From the NCBI GenBank assembly GCA_016719895.1, contig JADJYG010000007.1, forward strand, positions 1 through 64,000: a stretch of 64,000 nt of DNA. Direction: 5' to 3'. Below, piece by piece: positions 15,193 through 24,581 of this stretch (positions are counted from its first letter, which is position 1; every line of letters begins with the position of its first letter). A program made the position numbers and the translations under genes. Under the pieces are notes generated by a model. It saw nothing but the letters and a program-made list of their open reading frames with translations, was not told the DNA's origin and made no database searches. The stretch comes from Saprospirales bacterium (lineage in GTDB: Bacteria > Bacteroidota > Bacteroidia > Chitinophagales > Saprospiraceae).

Positions 15193-16939
15193 GTCCACTG
15201 GTTTTATATTTTTCATATTCGGCCTCGGCGCGTTTGAGGTCGAAAGCGCGGTTCAGGTCATCGGCTGTTTTATGGAGGCGGGCGGCAAAATCGGCATGGA
15301 ATTTTTCCATAGCCATGATCGGGGTGTTGGGCGCCGTTTTGCCCAGGCCGCAGCGGCTGGCCGCTTTCATAATTGCACCCCAGTCGCGGATCGCCTGCAA
15401 GTCGGCTTCGCGGCCCAAGCCCCGGTCCAGTTTTTCCAGCTGCCGTTGCAGGATAAAATTGCCCGCCCGGCACGGCGTGCAAACGCCGCAGGATTCGTGT
15501 TTGAAAAAGGCCGAAAAATTGAGCAGTATGCGCAGCAGATCCCGGCTCTGGTTAAAAACCATAAACGATCCGCCGCAGCGGACATCCTTTGTGCCCAACA
15601 CATCGAGCATGGAAATCCGGCGGTCTTTTTCCGCCATCGACAGGCACTCGCCCGAGGGTCCGCTCACCTGCATAAAGTAGGGGTCTTTGGCCTCACACCG
15701 TTCGAGCAGTTCGGCCACGGGCATCCCCCATTCGATTTCATACACACCGGGCTTGCCACAATCGCCGGATACGCTGATGAGTTTCACTCCCGGCGAGCCG
15801 GGAATACCCCGCTCGCAATAGGCCGCTGCGCCCATATCCAGGATATGCGCGGCGGCGGCGAAGGTTTCCACGTTGTTGATGAGTGTCGGTTGTTGCAAAA
15901 ACCCGCGCTCCACTGGAAAAAACCACCGGGTGCGCGGCTCTCCGCGCTTGCCCTCCATCGATTCGAGCAAGGCCGTCTCTTCACCGCACACATAGGCGCC
16001 GGCGCCCAACTGGATGCGAATATCGAAGTCGAAGCCGGCAATATCGCCAGCGTTTTTACCCAGCAGGCCGCGTGTCCGGAAATCCCGGATAGCCGCTTCC
16101 AACTGCGGCAACAGCCAGGTATACTCGGCCCGCAGGTACACTACGCCCTCCGCGGCGCCGATGGCCAGGCCAGCGATGATCATGCCTTCCAGCACGGTTT
16201 GCGGACATACCTGCAGCAGAGCCCGGTCTTTGAACGTACCCGGTTCGCCTTCGTCGGCGTTACAAATTACATATTTGGGCGTTGCCGCCTGCTGGCGGCA
16301 GGCATTCCACTTGAGCCCTGTTGGATAAAACGCCCCTCCCCGGCCGCTCAATTCGGCTGTTTTTAGTTCTTCAATGATCCCTTCCGCGCCCAGGGTGGCT
16401 GCCCGGGCAAGCGCCTTTCCGGCAGTGTACTCCCGAAAAAATACACTTTTTCCCTCCGGCGGAACATACTGGATATTGGGCGCCACGGGATCAGCCAGGC
16501 CGGTTGGCGAAGCGCCGCGTTTGAGTTCAAGCACCAGGCGGTCCACCTGCTCGGGCCTGATCCGGGTGAACGGAACGAAGTTGATCAGGGCCGCCGGCTG
16601 TTGGTCGCTGAGGCCAATGCAAGGCGTGTGAAACAAGCCGAAACGGCCAGATGGATCGACGCCGCCAATTTTAGCGCCGGTGGCGCGCTCAAAGGCGGCT
16701 TGAACCGCTTGAAGTCCGGCGTGTTCGGCTACAATACTGTTGTCGAGATAAATAGTGAGTGCGCCGGCGGGCTGCCGGTGAAAGAAATGGTAAAACGACA
16801 CCACGCCTTCCACCTCCACAGTTGAAATATTTAACCAATCTGCGCAGGCTTTTACGTCTGCATCGCGGATATAACCACTGCGCCGTTGAAAGGTCCAAAG
16901 GCGATCGAGAAGTTGTGTGCGAATGGGGGGGGCTGTCAT
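15185..16939 (-). CDS. hoxF: HoxF, NADH-binding diaphorase subunit with fused NuoE-like N-terminus
   Basis: 584 residues, similar in length to the Ralstonia HoxF (about 600). Residues 1-145 resemble NuoE/HoxE (SGYIRDADVKACADWLNIST, VSFYHFFHRQPAGALTIYL) but retain only a single candidate Cys (Cys107), so the [2Fe-2S] cluster of true HoxE is lost. Residues 199-212 (GRGGAFYPTGLKW) and NADEGEPGTFKDR form the FMN and NADH sites; Cys484, 487 and 490 (ESCGVCTPCRAG) with Cys530 bind a 4Fe-4S cluster. It transfers electrons between the HoxU clusters and NAD(H) in the cytoplasm. First gene of the hox operon; a repeat-rich leader lies upstream. Confidence 0.93.
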   Translation of the reverse strand: MTAPPIRTQLLDRLWTFQRRSGYIRDADVKACADWLNISTVEVEGVVSFYHFFHRQPAGALTIYLDNSIVAEHAGLQAVQAAFERATGAKIGGVDPSGRFGLFHTPCIGLSDQQPAALINFVPFTRIRPEQVDRLVLELKRGASPTGLADPVAPNIQYVPPEGKSVFFREYTAGKALARAATLGAEGIIEELKTAELSGRGGAFYPTGLKWNACRQQAATPKYVICNADEGEPGTFKDRALLQVCPQTVLEGMIIAGLAIGAAEGVVYLRAEYTWLLPQLEAAIRDFRTRGLLGKNAGDIAGFDFDIRIQLGAGAYVCGEETALLESMEGKRGEPRTRWFFPVERGFLQQPTLINNVETFAAAAHILDMGAAAYCERGIPGSPGVKLISVSGDCGKPGVYEIEWGMPVAELLERCEAKDPYFMQVSGPSGECLSMAEKDRRISMLDVLGTKDVRCGGSFMVFNQSRDLLRILLNFSAFFKHESCGVCTPCRAGNFILQRQLEKLDRGLGREADLQAIRDWGAIMKAASRCGLGKTAPNTPIMAMEKFHADFAARLHKTADDLNRAFDLKRAEAEYEKYKTSGHA

Positions 16940-16965
16940 GGGCTTGAGTTTATTACATACATGGT

Positions 16966-17167
16966 AAGACAGACAGGACTAACCGTTTTTTTAAATAGGA
17001 CAGGATTAACAGGATTTTTCAGGATTAACAGGATTTTTTAATGAATAAAAGGTTTTATTGAGATCAATCCGGGACTGTTCAAAAACTTGTGCCTACCTTT
17101 TTACCTGCCAGTTTTTGAACAAGACCTTCAATCCTGTCCATCCTGAAAAATCCTGTTAATCCTGTCC
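16966..17167. repeat. Dispersed CAGGATTAACAGGATTTTT repeat block, inverted halves
   Basis: The left half (about 16999-17040) reads GGACAGGATTAACAGGATTT twice in tandem-like form. The right half (about 17129-17167) reads AATCCTGTCCATCCTGAAAA and TCCTGTTAATCCTGTCCC, its reverse complement. Between them CTGTTCAAAAAC (17074-17085) faces GTTTTTGAACAAG (17113-17125), so the whole block can fold into a long hairpin. It lies between the divergent-from-here hoxF start and the ppdK 3' end (both minus strand), and may act as a terminator for ppdK-distal reading or as a mobile repeat. Confidence 0.75.
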
Positions 17168-17185
17168 CATTAAAAAACCGTCCAC

Positions 17186-19921
17186 TTATTGATTCGCTTC
17201 CCGCAGGGCGGCCTGTGCCGCCGCCAGGCGGGCGATCGGCACGCGGAACGGCGAGCAGCTCACATAATCGAGACCGGTGCGGTGGAAAAACTCCACAGAG
17301 GCCGGATCGCCGCCGTGTTCGCCGCATATACCGAGTTTGATTTTTTCCCGGGCTGCACGGCCTTTTTTCACCGCCATCTCCACCAGCAAACCTACCCCCT
17401 TTTGGTCGATCGACTGGAAGGGATCGCGTTCATAAATTGCTTTTTTCAAATAAAACGGCAGAAACTTGCCGACATCGTCGCGCGAGAAACCCATGGTCAT
17501 CTGCGTCAGGTCGTTGGTGCCGAAGGAGAAGAACTCAGCTTGTTGGGCAATGCTGTCGGCGATCAGCGCCGCACGCGGCGTTTCTATCATGGTGCCGAGC
17601 AAATAATCGATGCGGGCGCCATGTTCGGTAAATACGGCTTCGGCCACGCGCCGGATCACCTCGGCCTGGGCATTGAACTCGCGCACAGTACCGATCAGCG
17701 GGATCATGATCTCTGGTTTGACGACAATGCCTTTCGCCTGCATGTGGAGCGCCGCTTCAATGATCGCCCTTGCCTGCATTTCGGTGATTTCCGGGTACAT
17801 GATTCCCAAGCGGCAGCCGCGATGGCCCATCATGGGGTTGAATTCGTGCAATTCCTCCACCCGCATCTTGATACGGCCAAGCGAAATATTCATCTCGTGC
17901 GCCATGGCGCGCTGGCTGGCTTCGTCGTGGGGGATGAACTCGTGCAGCGGGGGGTCCAGCAGACGGATCGTGACTGGCAGGCCGTTCATTTCCCTGAACA
18001 GACCTTCAAAGTCGCCGCGTTGAATGGGTAGCAGCTTGGCCAGCGCCTTGCGGCGGCCGGTTTCATTTTCGGCCAGGATCATTTCACGCACGGCCAGAAT
18101 GCGGTCACCTTCAAAAAACATGTGTTCGGTACGGCACAGGCCAATGCCAATAGCGCCAAACGTGCGCGCCATGGCGGCTTCTTCCGGCGTATCGGCATTG
18201 GTGCGCACGCCCAGCCGTTTGTACTTATCGGTCAGGGCCATCAGAGCGCCGAAGTCGCCGCTGAGTTCGGCGTCTTTAGTGGGGATTTTTCCTTCAAACA
18301 CTTCGCCCGTGGTACCATTGAGCGAAATCCATTCGCCCTCCTCATACGCGTGGCCGTCGATCGACATGGTGCGGGTTTTGTAGTCTACGTGCACGGCGCC
18401 GGCGCCCGACACGCAACACTTGCCCATGCCGCGCGCCACCACGGCGGCGTGCGAGGTCATGCCGCCGCGCGCCGTCAGGATGCCCCGCGCCACGCTCATG
18501 CCGCGCAGGTCTTCCGGCGATGTTTCCAGGCGTACCAGGATGACAGATTTTCCCTTTTTGGCCCAATCTTCTGCCTCATCGGCAAAAAAGACGACCTGTC
18601 CGGTGGCGGCGCCGGGCGATGCCGGCAAGCCCCGGGCAATGGGGGTCGATTTATCCAGCACTGTTTTGTCGAAAATGGGGTGCAGCAGCTCGTCGAGCCG
18701 GGCGGGATCTACACGCATAAGCGCTGTTTTTTCGTCGATCATGCCCTGCCGCAACATTTCCATGGCAATACGCACCATAGCCGCGCCGGTGCGTTTGCCG
18801 TTGCGGGTTTGCAACATCCAAAGTTTGCCCTCCTGAATGGTAAACTCTACGTCCTGCATGTCGCAATAGTGATTTTCCAGGGCCGTTTCGGCTTCAATCA
18901 GCTGTTTGAACACCCCGGGCATGAGCTCTTCCAGCGAAGGATATTTGTTCCGGCGCTCTTCCTCGCCGACGCGCGCCAGCTGAGCCCAGCGGCGCGAGCC
19001 CTCCAGGGTTACCTGCTGTGGGGTTCGGATGCCGGCTACCACGTCCTCGCCCTGGGCATTTACCAAAAATTCACCGTTGAAAATATCCTCCCCGGTACCG
19101 GCATCGCGGGTGAAGGCCACACCGGTGGCGCTGGTATTGCCCAGGTTGCCGAATACCATGGCCTGCACGTTGACGGCAGTGCCCCAGGATTCCGGGATTT
19201 CATTCAGCTCACGATACACCCGGGCGCGTTCGTTGTTCCAGCTTTGGAAAACGGCCAGCACCGAGCCCCATAGCTGTTCCCAGGGGTCAGTCGGGAAATC
19301 GCGCCCCAGGCGTGCACGGATCAGGGACTTAAAGCGCTGGACGAGCTCCCGGAGGTCGTCGGCATCCAGGTCGGTGTCGAGTTCGACGCCTTTGTCTGCT
19401 TTCACATGATCGATGATGACCTCAAACGGGTCGTGGTCTTCTTTGGAAACTGGCTTGAGGCCCATGACCACATCGCCGTACATCTGAATAAAGCGGCGGT
19501 AAGAATCCCAGGCAAAACGCGGATTGGATGCTTTTTTCGCGAGCCCATCCACGGCTTCGTCGTTGAGGCCAAGGTTGAGGATGGTGTCCATCATACCGGG
19601 CATGGAAGCCCGGGCGCCCGAGCGCACCGACAGCAGGAGCGGATCCTGGGCGTTGCCAAAAGTTTTGCCCATTTCCTTTTCAATAAATGCCACCCCTTGC
19701 GCCACTTCGGCTTTGATTAAATCGAGCACATAATCGCGACCTTTTTGTGTGTATTTCGTACAAGCCTCAGTAGTGATGGTAAACCCGGGCGGTACGGTAA
19801 TGCCCAGGCGGCACATTTCGGCCAGATTGGCTCCCTTGCCGCCCAGCAAGTTTTTCATGGCAGCAGCCCCTTCCGTCCGGGATGCGCCGAACACATACAC
19901 ATATTTTGATTGGGTGGACAT
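17186..19921 (-). CDS. ppdK: Pyruvate, phosphate dikinase
   Basis: 911 residues, the normal length. The enzyme interconverts pyruvate, ATP and phosphate with phosphoenolpyruvate, AMP and diphosphate in the cytoplasm. Visible: the N-terminal nucleotide-binding part (KNLLGGKGANLAEMCRLGIT, VRSGARASMPGMMDTILNLG), the phosphohistidine swivel domain with GGMTSHAAVVARGMGKCCVS (catalytic His), and the C-terminal TIM barrel with GTNDLTQMTMGFSRDD, GICGEHGGDPASVEF and the catalytic Cys in VSCSPFRVPIARLAAA. The ATG at 19921 gives the usual N-terminus (MSTQSKYVYVFG). It has its own transcription unit; the divergent CHAD gene begins 184 nt away. Confidence 0.97.
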   Translation of the reverse strand: MSTQSKYVYVFGASRTEGAAAMKNLLGGKGANLAEMCRLGITVPPGFTITTEACTKYTQKGRDYVLDLIKAEVAQGVAFIEKEMGKTFGNAQDPLLLSVRSGARASMPGMMDTILNLGLNDEAVDGLAKKASNPRFAWDSYRRFIQMYGDVVMGLKPVSKEDHDPFEVIIDHVKADKGVELDTDLDADDLRELVQRFKSLIRARLGRDFPTDPWEQLWGSVLAVFQSWNNERARVYRELNEIPESWGTAVNVQAMVFGNLGNTSATGVAFTRDAGTGEDIFNGEFLVNAQGEDVVAGIRTPQQVTLEGSRRWAQLARVGEEERRNKYPSLEELMPGVFKQLIEAETALENHYCDMQDVEFTIQEGKLWMLQTRNGKRTGAAMVRIAMEMLRQGMIDEKTALMRVDPARLDELLHPIFDKTVLDKSTPIARGLPASPGAATGQVVFFADEAEDWAKKGKSVILVRLETSPEDLRGMSVARGILTARGGMTSHAAVVARGMGKCCVSGAGAVHVDYKTRTMSIDGHAYEEGEWISLNGTTGEVFEGKIPTKDAELSGDFGALMALTDKYKRLGVRTNADTPEEAAMARTFGAIGIGLCRTEHMFFEGDRILAVREMILAENETGRRKALAKLLPIQRGDFEGLFREMNGLPVTIRLLDPPLHEFIPHDEASQRAMAHEMNISLGRIKMRVEELHEFNPMMGHRGCRLGIMYPEITEMQARAIIEAALHMQAKGIVVKPEIMIPLIGTVREFNAQAEVIRRVAEAVFTEHGARIDYLLGTMIETPRAALIADSIAQQAEFFSFGTNDLTQMTMGFSRDDVGKFLPFYLKKAIYERDPFQSIDQKGVGLLVEMAVKKGRAAREKIKLGICGEHGGDPASVEFFHRTGLDYVSCSPFRVPIARLAAAQAALREANQ

Positions 19922-20105
19922 AACGCTGTTGTTGGTTGTATGAAACGTTGTTGATTTAGGGCTGCAACCTAGGGGTAGCAGCCGGCCTTTCCACTAGGGA
20001 AAATCAGCTTGCGCAGTGAATATTATCACCATGCCTGTTGTGCCTTCGCCCGGCTTCCCTTAATTTGTCCGTGCGGTTTCCGGAAGGATACCTAACTTGA
20101 GGCGC

Positions 20106-20927
20106 ATGGCCCGGGCTCTATTTTTACGTATCCTGAAAAAGCGCCTGCGGCGCATTCGCCAAACGGCAGCACGGCCGGACCGGCTCTGTCGGGACAGCCG
20201 GGCGCTGCATACGTTCAGGGTGGCGCTCAAGCGCTGGCGCGCACAGCTGCGCCTGTTGCGGGCAGTTGATCCGGCTTTCCCATACCAGGAAGTCTACGAA
20301 CCGTTCAAAGCCATCTTTTCCACTGCCGGCGATATCCGGTTTTGGCAGTTGCAAGGCATTTTTTTGCACGGCGCCACCGGCGTGCCGGATGCCTTTATAA
20401 AATTTTACCACAGCTGGATCCGCCAACACGTGCGAGACGCCCGGAGCGAATTCCGGCAGGTGCTGCGCGCGGCCGACCTGCCCCGCTGGCGCGACATAAA
20501 GGCAGAATTGCGGGAATCCGCCGAACGCTGTAATCCGGCCACGTTAGGCGCCTATTTTAAACGCCTGCAGGAAGCGGCGGAAGCCTGTCGCCCCGGCGGG
20601 GGGGCCGTTTCCGCCAGACAGGAGCTCCATGAATTGCGAAAAATCCTCAAAGAGTACGGCATCAACCGCCGGTATGCCGCGCGTTGTTGGGCATTCGACC
20701 CCGGCGAGGCCGTGCCCGGATTACCGTTGGATCATACAGCTGCCGACGAACTGCTGGGCGCCTGGCACGATCTGGACGCTGCCGGCAGCCAATTGGCAAA
20801 CGATCGCCGGCAGCAGGCATGGCCGGCCAACAGGCAAGCAGGCGGCGCCCCATTGGCGGCAGCCTGGCAACGCCGGGAAAAAGCGCTGTTACGGGAAGTT
20901 AAACGCGCGTTTCGGAAAAGCCGCTGA
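20106..20927 (+). CDS. CHAD domain protein
   Basis: 273 residues from the ATG at 20106 (the frame also opens with a TTG at 20097). The protein is strongly basic and helical. The segment RALHTFRVALKRWRAQLRLL carries the His and repeated Arg/Lys that define CHAD domains, and a second copy of the pattern lies at ELHELRKILKEYGINRRYAA. CHAD domains bind inorganic polyphosphate and often sit beside CYTH phosphatases or polyphosphate granule genes; no such neighbour is present here. A role in polyphosphate binding is inferred from the family. Confidence 0.8.
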   Translation: MARALFLRILKKRLRRIRQTAARPDRLCRDSRALHTFRVALKRWRAQLRLLRAVDPAFPYQEVYEPFKAIFSTAGDIRFWQLQGIFLHGATGVPDAFIKFYHSWIRQHVRDARSEFRQVLRAADLPRWRDIKAELRESAERCNPATLGAYFKRLQEAAEACRPGGGAVSARQELHELRKILKEYGINRRYAARCWAFDPGEAVPGLPLDHTAADELLGAWHDLDAAGSQLANDRRQQAWPANRQAGGAPLAAAWQRREKALLREVKRAFRKSR

Positions 20928-20948
20928 GCGGATGGTAAGACCGGGGCA

Positions 20949-22100
20949 TTAAAAGGCAAGCCACTTTTTTGCGCTTTTTCCGCTCTGGATCACCCGCTCG
21001 ATAAACTGCATGCCGCGAACGCCATCCTGCACCGACGGGAAATCCAGGTACACGGGGTCCGGGGCCGCTCCTTCCTCCCGGGCACGGACGCACACGGCAA
21101 AATTGCGGTAGATATTGGCAAACGCTTCGAGGTAGCCTTCCGGGTGTCCGGCCGGGATTCGGGTATGCGCCTGCGCTTCCGGGTAGAGCGGCCCTACACC
21201 GGTGCGGTATACCTGCATGGGCTTGTCCAGCCACTTGACCAGCAGGGTATTGGGCTCCATCTGATGCCATTCCAGGCCGCCTTTCTCGCCATACACCCGG
21301 ATGTTGAGGTTGTTTTCTTCGCCGGCGCTGATTTGGCTGGCGTGGAGCATGCCTTTGGCGCCGTTTTCGAAATGCAGCAGCACATTGCCATCGTCGTCCA
21401 GCTGCCGCCCGGGCACAAATGTGCTGATATCGGCGCACAATTCCACGATGCGGAGTCCGCTGATGTATTCCGCCAGGTTTTCGGCGTGCGTGCCGATGTC
21501 GCCCATGGCGCCGGCGATCCCGCTGCGCTGCGGATCGGTCCGCCAGGCGGCTTGTTTTTGCCCGGAGGCTTCCAGGTTGGTGCTCAACCACCCTTGCGGG
21601 TATTCCACCACGATCTTGCGCACAGCGCCCAACTCGCCGTGGCGAATCATTTGCCGGGCTTGTTTGACCATGGGATAGCCCGTATAGTTGTGGGTGAGCG
21701 CAAAGAGAAGGCCGGTTTTTTCCACCGTTTTTTCCAGTGCAAGGGCCTCTTTCATATTAAATGCCAGGGGCTTGTCGCAGATCACGTGAAACCCGTTTTG
21801 CAAGGCCATATTTGCCGGAGCATAATGCATATGATTGGGCGTGACAATGGATACAAACTGCATCCGTTTGCCAGGCTCTAGCCGTTTCTCCCGCTTGATC
21901 ATTTCTTCAAAACTGCCGTACACCCGTTCGGCAGGAAGGCCCAGCCGGGCGCCGGAAACTTTCGATTTTTCCGGGTCGCTGCTAAAAGCGCCGCAGACCA
22001 GTTCGATCTCTCCATCCAGCGCTGCGGCCATGCGGTGTACGGCCCCGATGAACGCGCCGATGCCGCCACCGACCATGCCCATGCGTAATTTTTGTTTCAT
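20949..22100 (-). CDS. Gfo/Idh/MocA-family NAD(P)-dependent oxidoreductase
   Basis: 383 residues from the ATG at 22100 (MKQKLRMGMVGGGIGAFIGA), which starts right at the Rossmann glycine motif; the longer frame upstream has no family features. Other marks: AVHRMAAALDGEIELVCGAF, FVSIVTPNHMHYAPANMAL, CDKPLAFNMKEALALEKTVE (the EKP-type lysine), then GDIGTHAENLAEYISGL with the catalytic Asp/His pair. Members oxidise or reduce sugars, inositols and amino sugars; the substrate cannot be told from sequence. The gene stands alone on the minus strand, divergent from the 22237 gene by 136 nt. Confidence 0.88.
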   Translation of the reverse strand: MKQKLRMGMVGGGIGAFIGAVHRMAAALDGEIELVCGAFSSDPEKSKVSGARLGLPAERVYGSFEEMIKREKRLEPGKRMQFVSIVTPNHMHYAPANMALQNGFHVICDKPLAFNMKEALALEKTVEKTGLLFALTHNYTGYPMVKQARQMIRHGELGAVRKIVVEYPQGWLSTNLEASGQKQAAWRTDPQRSGIAGAMGDIGTHAENLAEYISGLRIVELCADISTFVPGRQLDDDGNVLLHFENGAKGMLHASQISAGEENNLNIRVYGEKGGLEWHQMEPNTLLVKWLDKPMQVYRTGVGPLYPEAQAHTRIPAGHPEGYLEAFANIYRNFAVCVRAREEGAAPDPVYLDFPSVQDGVRGMQFIERVIQSGKSAKKWLAF

Positions 22101-22236
22101 ATTGGAAGATTTATGCGCACAATAAGCGTTCCGGCATAAGAGTTGACTTAAGGCATGTCGGGGACCGGTGAAATTGAAGCGGCTAAAATGAAAAGAAAAG
22201 CGCTTACTTTGAAAATCAATTCTGAAAAACAATACA

Positions 22237-23010
22237 ATGGAAGAACATTTTATCCCTGGCGTACATAATTACTGCGACCGCTGGTGCGACCGGTGCCCGT
22301 TTACCGCGCGCTGCCGGGTATATGTCAGCGAACAGGAATTTTCGGAAGACGCGAAAGACCCGGCGGATCCGGCGTTTTGGCAAAATATAAAAAAGAACTT
22401 CGAGGGGGTATTGGAAATGTTGAACAAGATGATGGCGGAGATGGGTATCGACCCGGAGGAAATGGACAAACTGCCGGCCCCCAAACCGGATCCGGATATT
22501 CAGGCCCTGGAAATAGCCATGCGGGAAAAAACCGCCCGGTATGCCAATGCCGTAGATGATTTTTTCCGCGGCAATGCCCCGTATTTTGAAGAAAAAGGCG
22601 AGGAATTGGAAGCGCAAATTCAGGACGGCCGGCCGGTGGATGTGGAAAAATGGCAGTTTTTTCAGGATGCCGTCGATGTCATTCGCTGGTATCAATATTT
22701 CATTTCCGCCAAAATCCACCGCGCCGTCAACAGTATGGAACACCTGGAAGAATTTGACGATCCCAAGCAAAGCGACTCCAACGGAAGCGCCAAAGTTGTG
22801 ATCATTGCCATCGAACGCAGCCTGGGCGCCTGGGAGGTTTTATCGCGGCAACTGCCGGAAAAACACGCGGAAATTGTCGGCCTGCAACGGCAACTCCAGT
22901 ATTTACACACAGAACTATGCCGGCTCTTCCCCGACTGGAATGCCTTCCACCGGCCGGGTTTCGACGACGAACCCGGGCAAACGATGCGGCTGGATTTTAA
23001 TCCGAATTGA
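22237..23010 (+). CDS. Unrecognised protein with N-terminal four-cysteine motif
   Basis: 257 residues, not recognised. The N-terminus carries Cys13, Cys17, Cys20 and Cys26 (NYCDRWCDRCPFTARC), spaced C-x3-C-x2-C-x5-C, which could hold zinc or an iron-sulfur cluster. The rest is acidic and helical with many aromatic residues (VEKWQFFQDAVDVIRWYQYF), without signal peptide or membrane segment, so a cytoplasmic protein is likely. The stop lies 26 nt before the gabD start on the same strand, which suggests cotranscription with succinate-semialdehyde dehydrogenase. Confidence 0.75.
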   Translation: MEEHFIPGVHNYCDRWCDRCPFTARCRVYVSEQEFSEDAKDPADPAFWQNIKKNFEGVLEMLNKMMAEMGIDPEEMDKLPAPKPDPDIQALEIAMREKTARYANAVDDFFRGNAPYFEEKGEELEAQIQDGRPVDVEKWQFFQDAVDVIRWYQYFISAKIHRAVNSMEHLEEFDDPKQSDSNGSAKVVIIAIERSLGAWEVLSRQLPEKHAEIVGLQRQLQYLHTELCRLFPDWNAFHRPGFDDEPGQTMRLDFNPN

Positions 23011-23036
23011 ATTAATTGTACACAAGAATAAAACAA

Positions 23037-24488
23037 ATGCTGACTGATTCCGCCCTCCTGCGCCAAAACGCCTATATCGATGGCGCCTGGCAAAATGCCG
23101 ACTCCGGGCGATTTTTCCCGGTGACCAATCCGGCTACCGGCGCCACAATCGCCGCTGTCGCCGATTGTGGCGCCGGGGAAACACGCCGGGCCATCGCCGC
23201 CGCCGAAACCGCTTTACCGGCCTGGCGGGCCAAAACCGCCGCGCAGCGCGGGGCCATATTAAAACGCTGGAACGACCTTATTTTGGAAAACATCGAAGAC
23301 CTGGCCCTGCTGATGACCCTGGAGCAGGGCAAGCCGCTGACCGAATCGCGGGGAGAGGTGCGCTACGGCGCCTCATTCATCGAATGGTTTGCGGAAGAAG
23401 GCCGCCGGGTGTACGGCGACATCATTCCGCCGCACGCCCCCGGTTTACGGGTTATGGTGTTCAAAGAGCCCGTCGGGGTGGTCGCTGCGATCACGCCCTG
23501 GAATTTCCCCATTGCCATGATCACGCGCAAGGTGGCGCCCGCCCTGGCCGCCGGCTGCACCGTGGTGGTGAAACCCTCCGAAGAAACACCGCTATCGGCC
23601 CTGGCACTGGCCGAACTGGCCGGCCGGGCCGGACTGCCGCCGGGGGCATTGAACATCGTAACCGGCCTGGACGCCCCGGCGATCGGACAAGCCCTGACTG
23701 CCAGCCCCGTCGTGCGCAAACTTTCTTTTACCGGCAGCACCGAAGTGGGCAAATTGTTGATGCGGCAATGCGCCGGCACGGTGAAAAAAATATCGCTCGA
23801 GCTGGGCGGCAATGCGCCCTTCATCGTTTTCGATGACGCCGATGTGGAGGCCGCCGTGGAAGGGGCCATTATTTCCAAGTACCGGAATTCCGGACAGACC
23901 TGCATTTGCGCCAACCGCCTGTACGTGCAAAGCGGCGTGTACGACCGGTTTATAGAAAAATTCACCCAGGCCGTGCAAAAACAAAAAGTGGGCGCCGGTA
24001 CGGAACTAGACGTGCGTATTGGCCCCCTGATCAACGAAGACGCCCTGCGCAAGGTGGAGCGCCTGGTTGGCGATGCCGTGCAAAAAGGCGCCGCGGTACT
24101 CACGGGCGGCCGGGCCCTGCACGGCACGTTTTACTCCCCCACCGTTGTGGCCGGCGTACAACCCGGTATGGACATCCTGGAAGAGGAGATTTTCGGCCCG
24201 GTAGCGCCGGTGACGCGGTTTGACACCGAAGCGGAGGCCATTCGACTGGCCAACAATACCCCCTATGGCCTTGCCGCGTACTTCTACGGGCGCGATGTCG
24301 GCCGTATCTTCCGCGTGGCCGACGCCCTGGAGTACGGCATGGTGGGGGTGAATACCGGCATCTTAGGCACGGCGATAGCGCCCTTTGGCGGGATGAAGGA
24401 AAGCGGCATCGGGCGGGAAGGTTCGAAATACGGAATCGAGGAGTTTATGGAGATCAAGTACGTGTGTATTGCGGGGGTATCCGTATAA
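23037..24488 (+). CDS. gabD: NAD(P)-dependent succinate-semialdehyde dehydrogenase
   Basis: 483 residues from the ATG at 23037. An aldehyde dehydrogenase of the GabD type, oxidising succinate semialdehyde to succinate in the cytoplasm. Seen: the cofactor and Asn motif TPWNFPIAMITRKVAPALAA, SFTGSTEVGKLLM (NAD site), the general base Glu in LELGGNAPFIVFDDADVEAA, the nucleophile in YRNSGQTCICANRLYV, and the end block GVNTGILGTAIAPFGGMKES. The motif GQTCICANR and length are typical of GabD among ALDH subfamilies. The upstream Cys-motif gene probably shares its transcript. Confidence 0.93.
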   Translation: MLTDSALLRQNAYIDGAWQNADSGRFFPVTNPATGATIAAVADCGAGETRRAIAAAETALPAWRAKTAAQRGAILKRWNDLILENIEDLALLMTLEQGKPLTESRGEVRYGASFIEWFAEEGRRVYGDIIPPHAPGLRVMVFKEPVGVVAAITPWNFPIAMITRKVAPALAAGCTVVVKPSEETPLSALALAELAGRAGLPPGALNIVTGLDAPAIGQALTASPVVRKLSFTGSTEVGKLLMRQCAGTVKKISLELGGNAPFIVFDDADVEAAVEGAIISKYRNSGQTCICANRLYVQSGVYDRFIEKFTQAVQKQKVGAGTELDVRIGPLINEDALRKVERLVGDAVQKGAAVLTGGRALHGTFYSPTVVAGVQPGMDILEEEIFGPVAPVTRFDTEAEAIRLANNTPYGLAAYFYGRDVGRIFRVADALEYGMVGVNTGILGTAIAPFGGMKESGIGREGSKYGIEEFMEIKYVCIAGVSV

Positions 24489-24520
24489 AAAAAACCGCGG
24501 AGTTGGGACCCCGCGGTTTC
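24487..24520 (-). terminator. Intrinsic terminator downstream of the T9SS gene
   Basis: AAACCGCGG (24492-24500) pairs with CCGCGGTTT (24511-24519) around a 10-nt loop. Read on the minus strand, the stem is followed by a run of T residues, so it should stop transcription of the gene ending at 24582. It also sits at the gabD stop codon. Confidence 0.7.
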
Positions 24521-24581
24521 GACGTCTTTGGGAAGAGCGCCGTATTATTAAATCGGTAGATGGCAATGGCTGAGACTCTCG

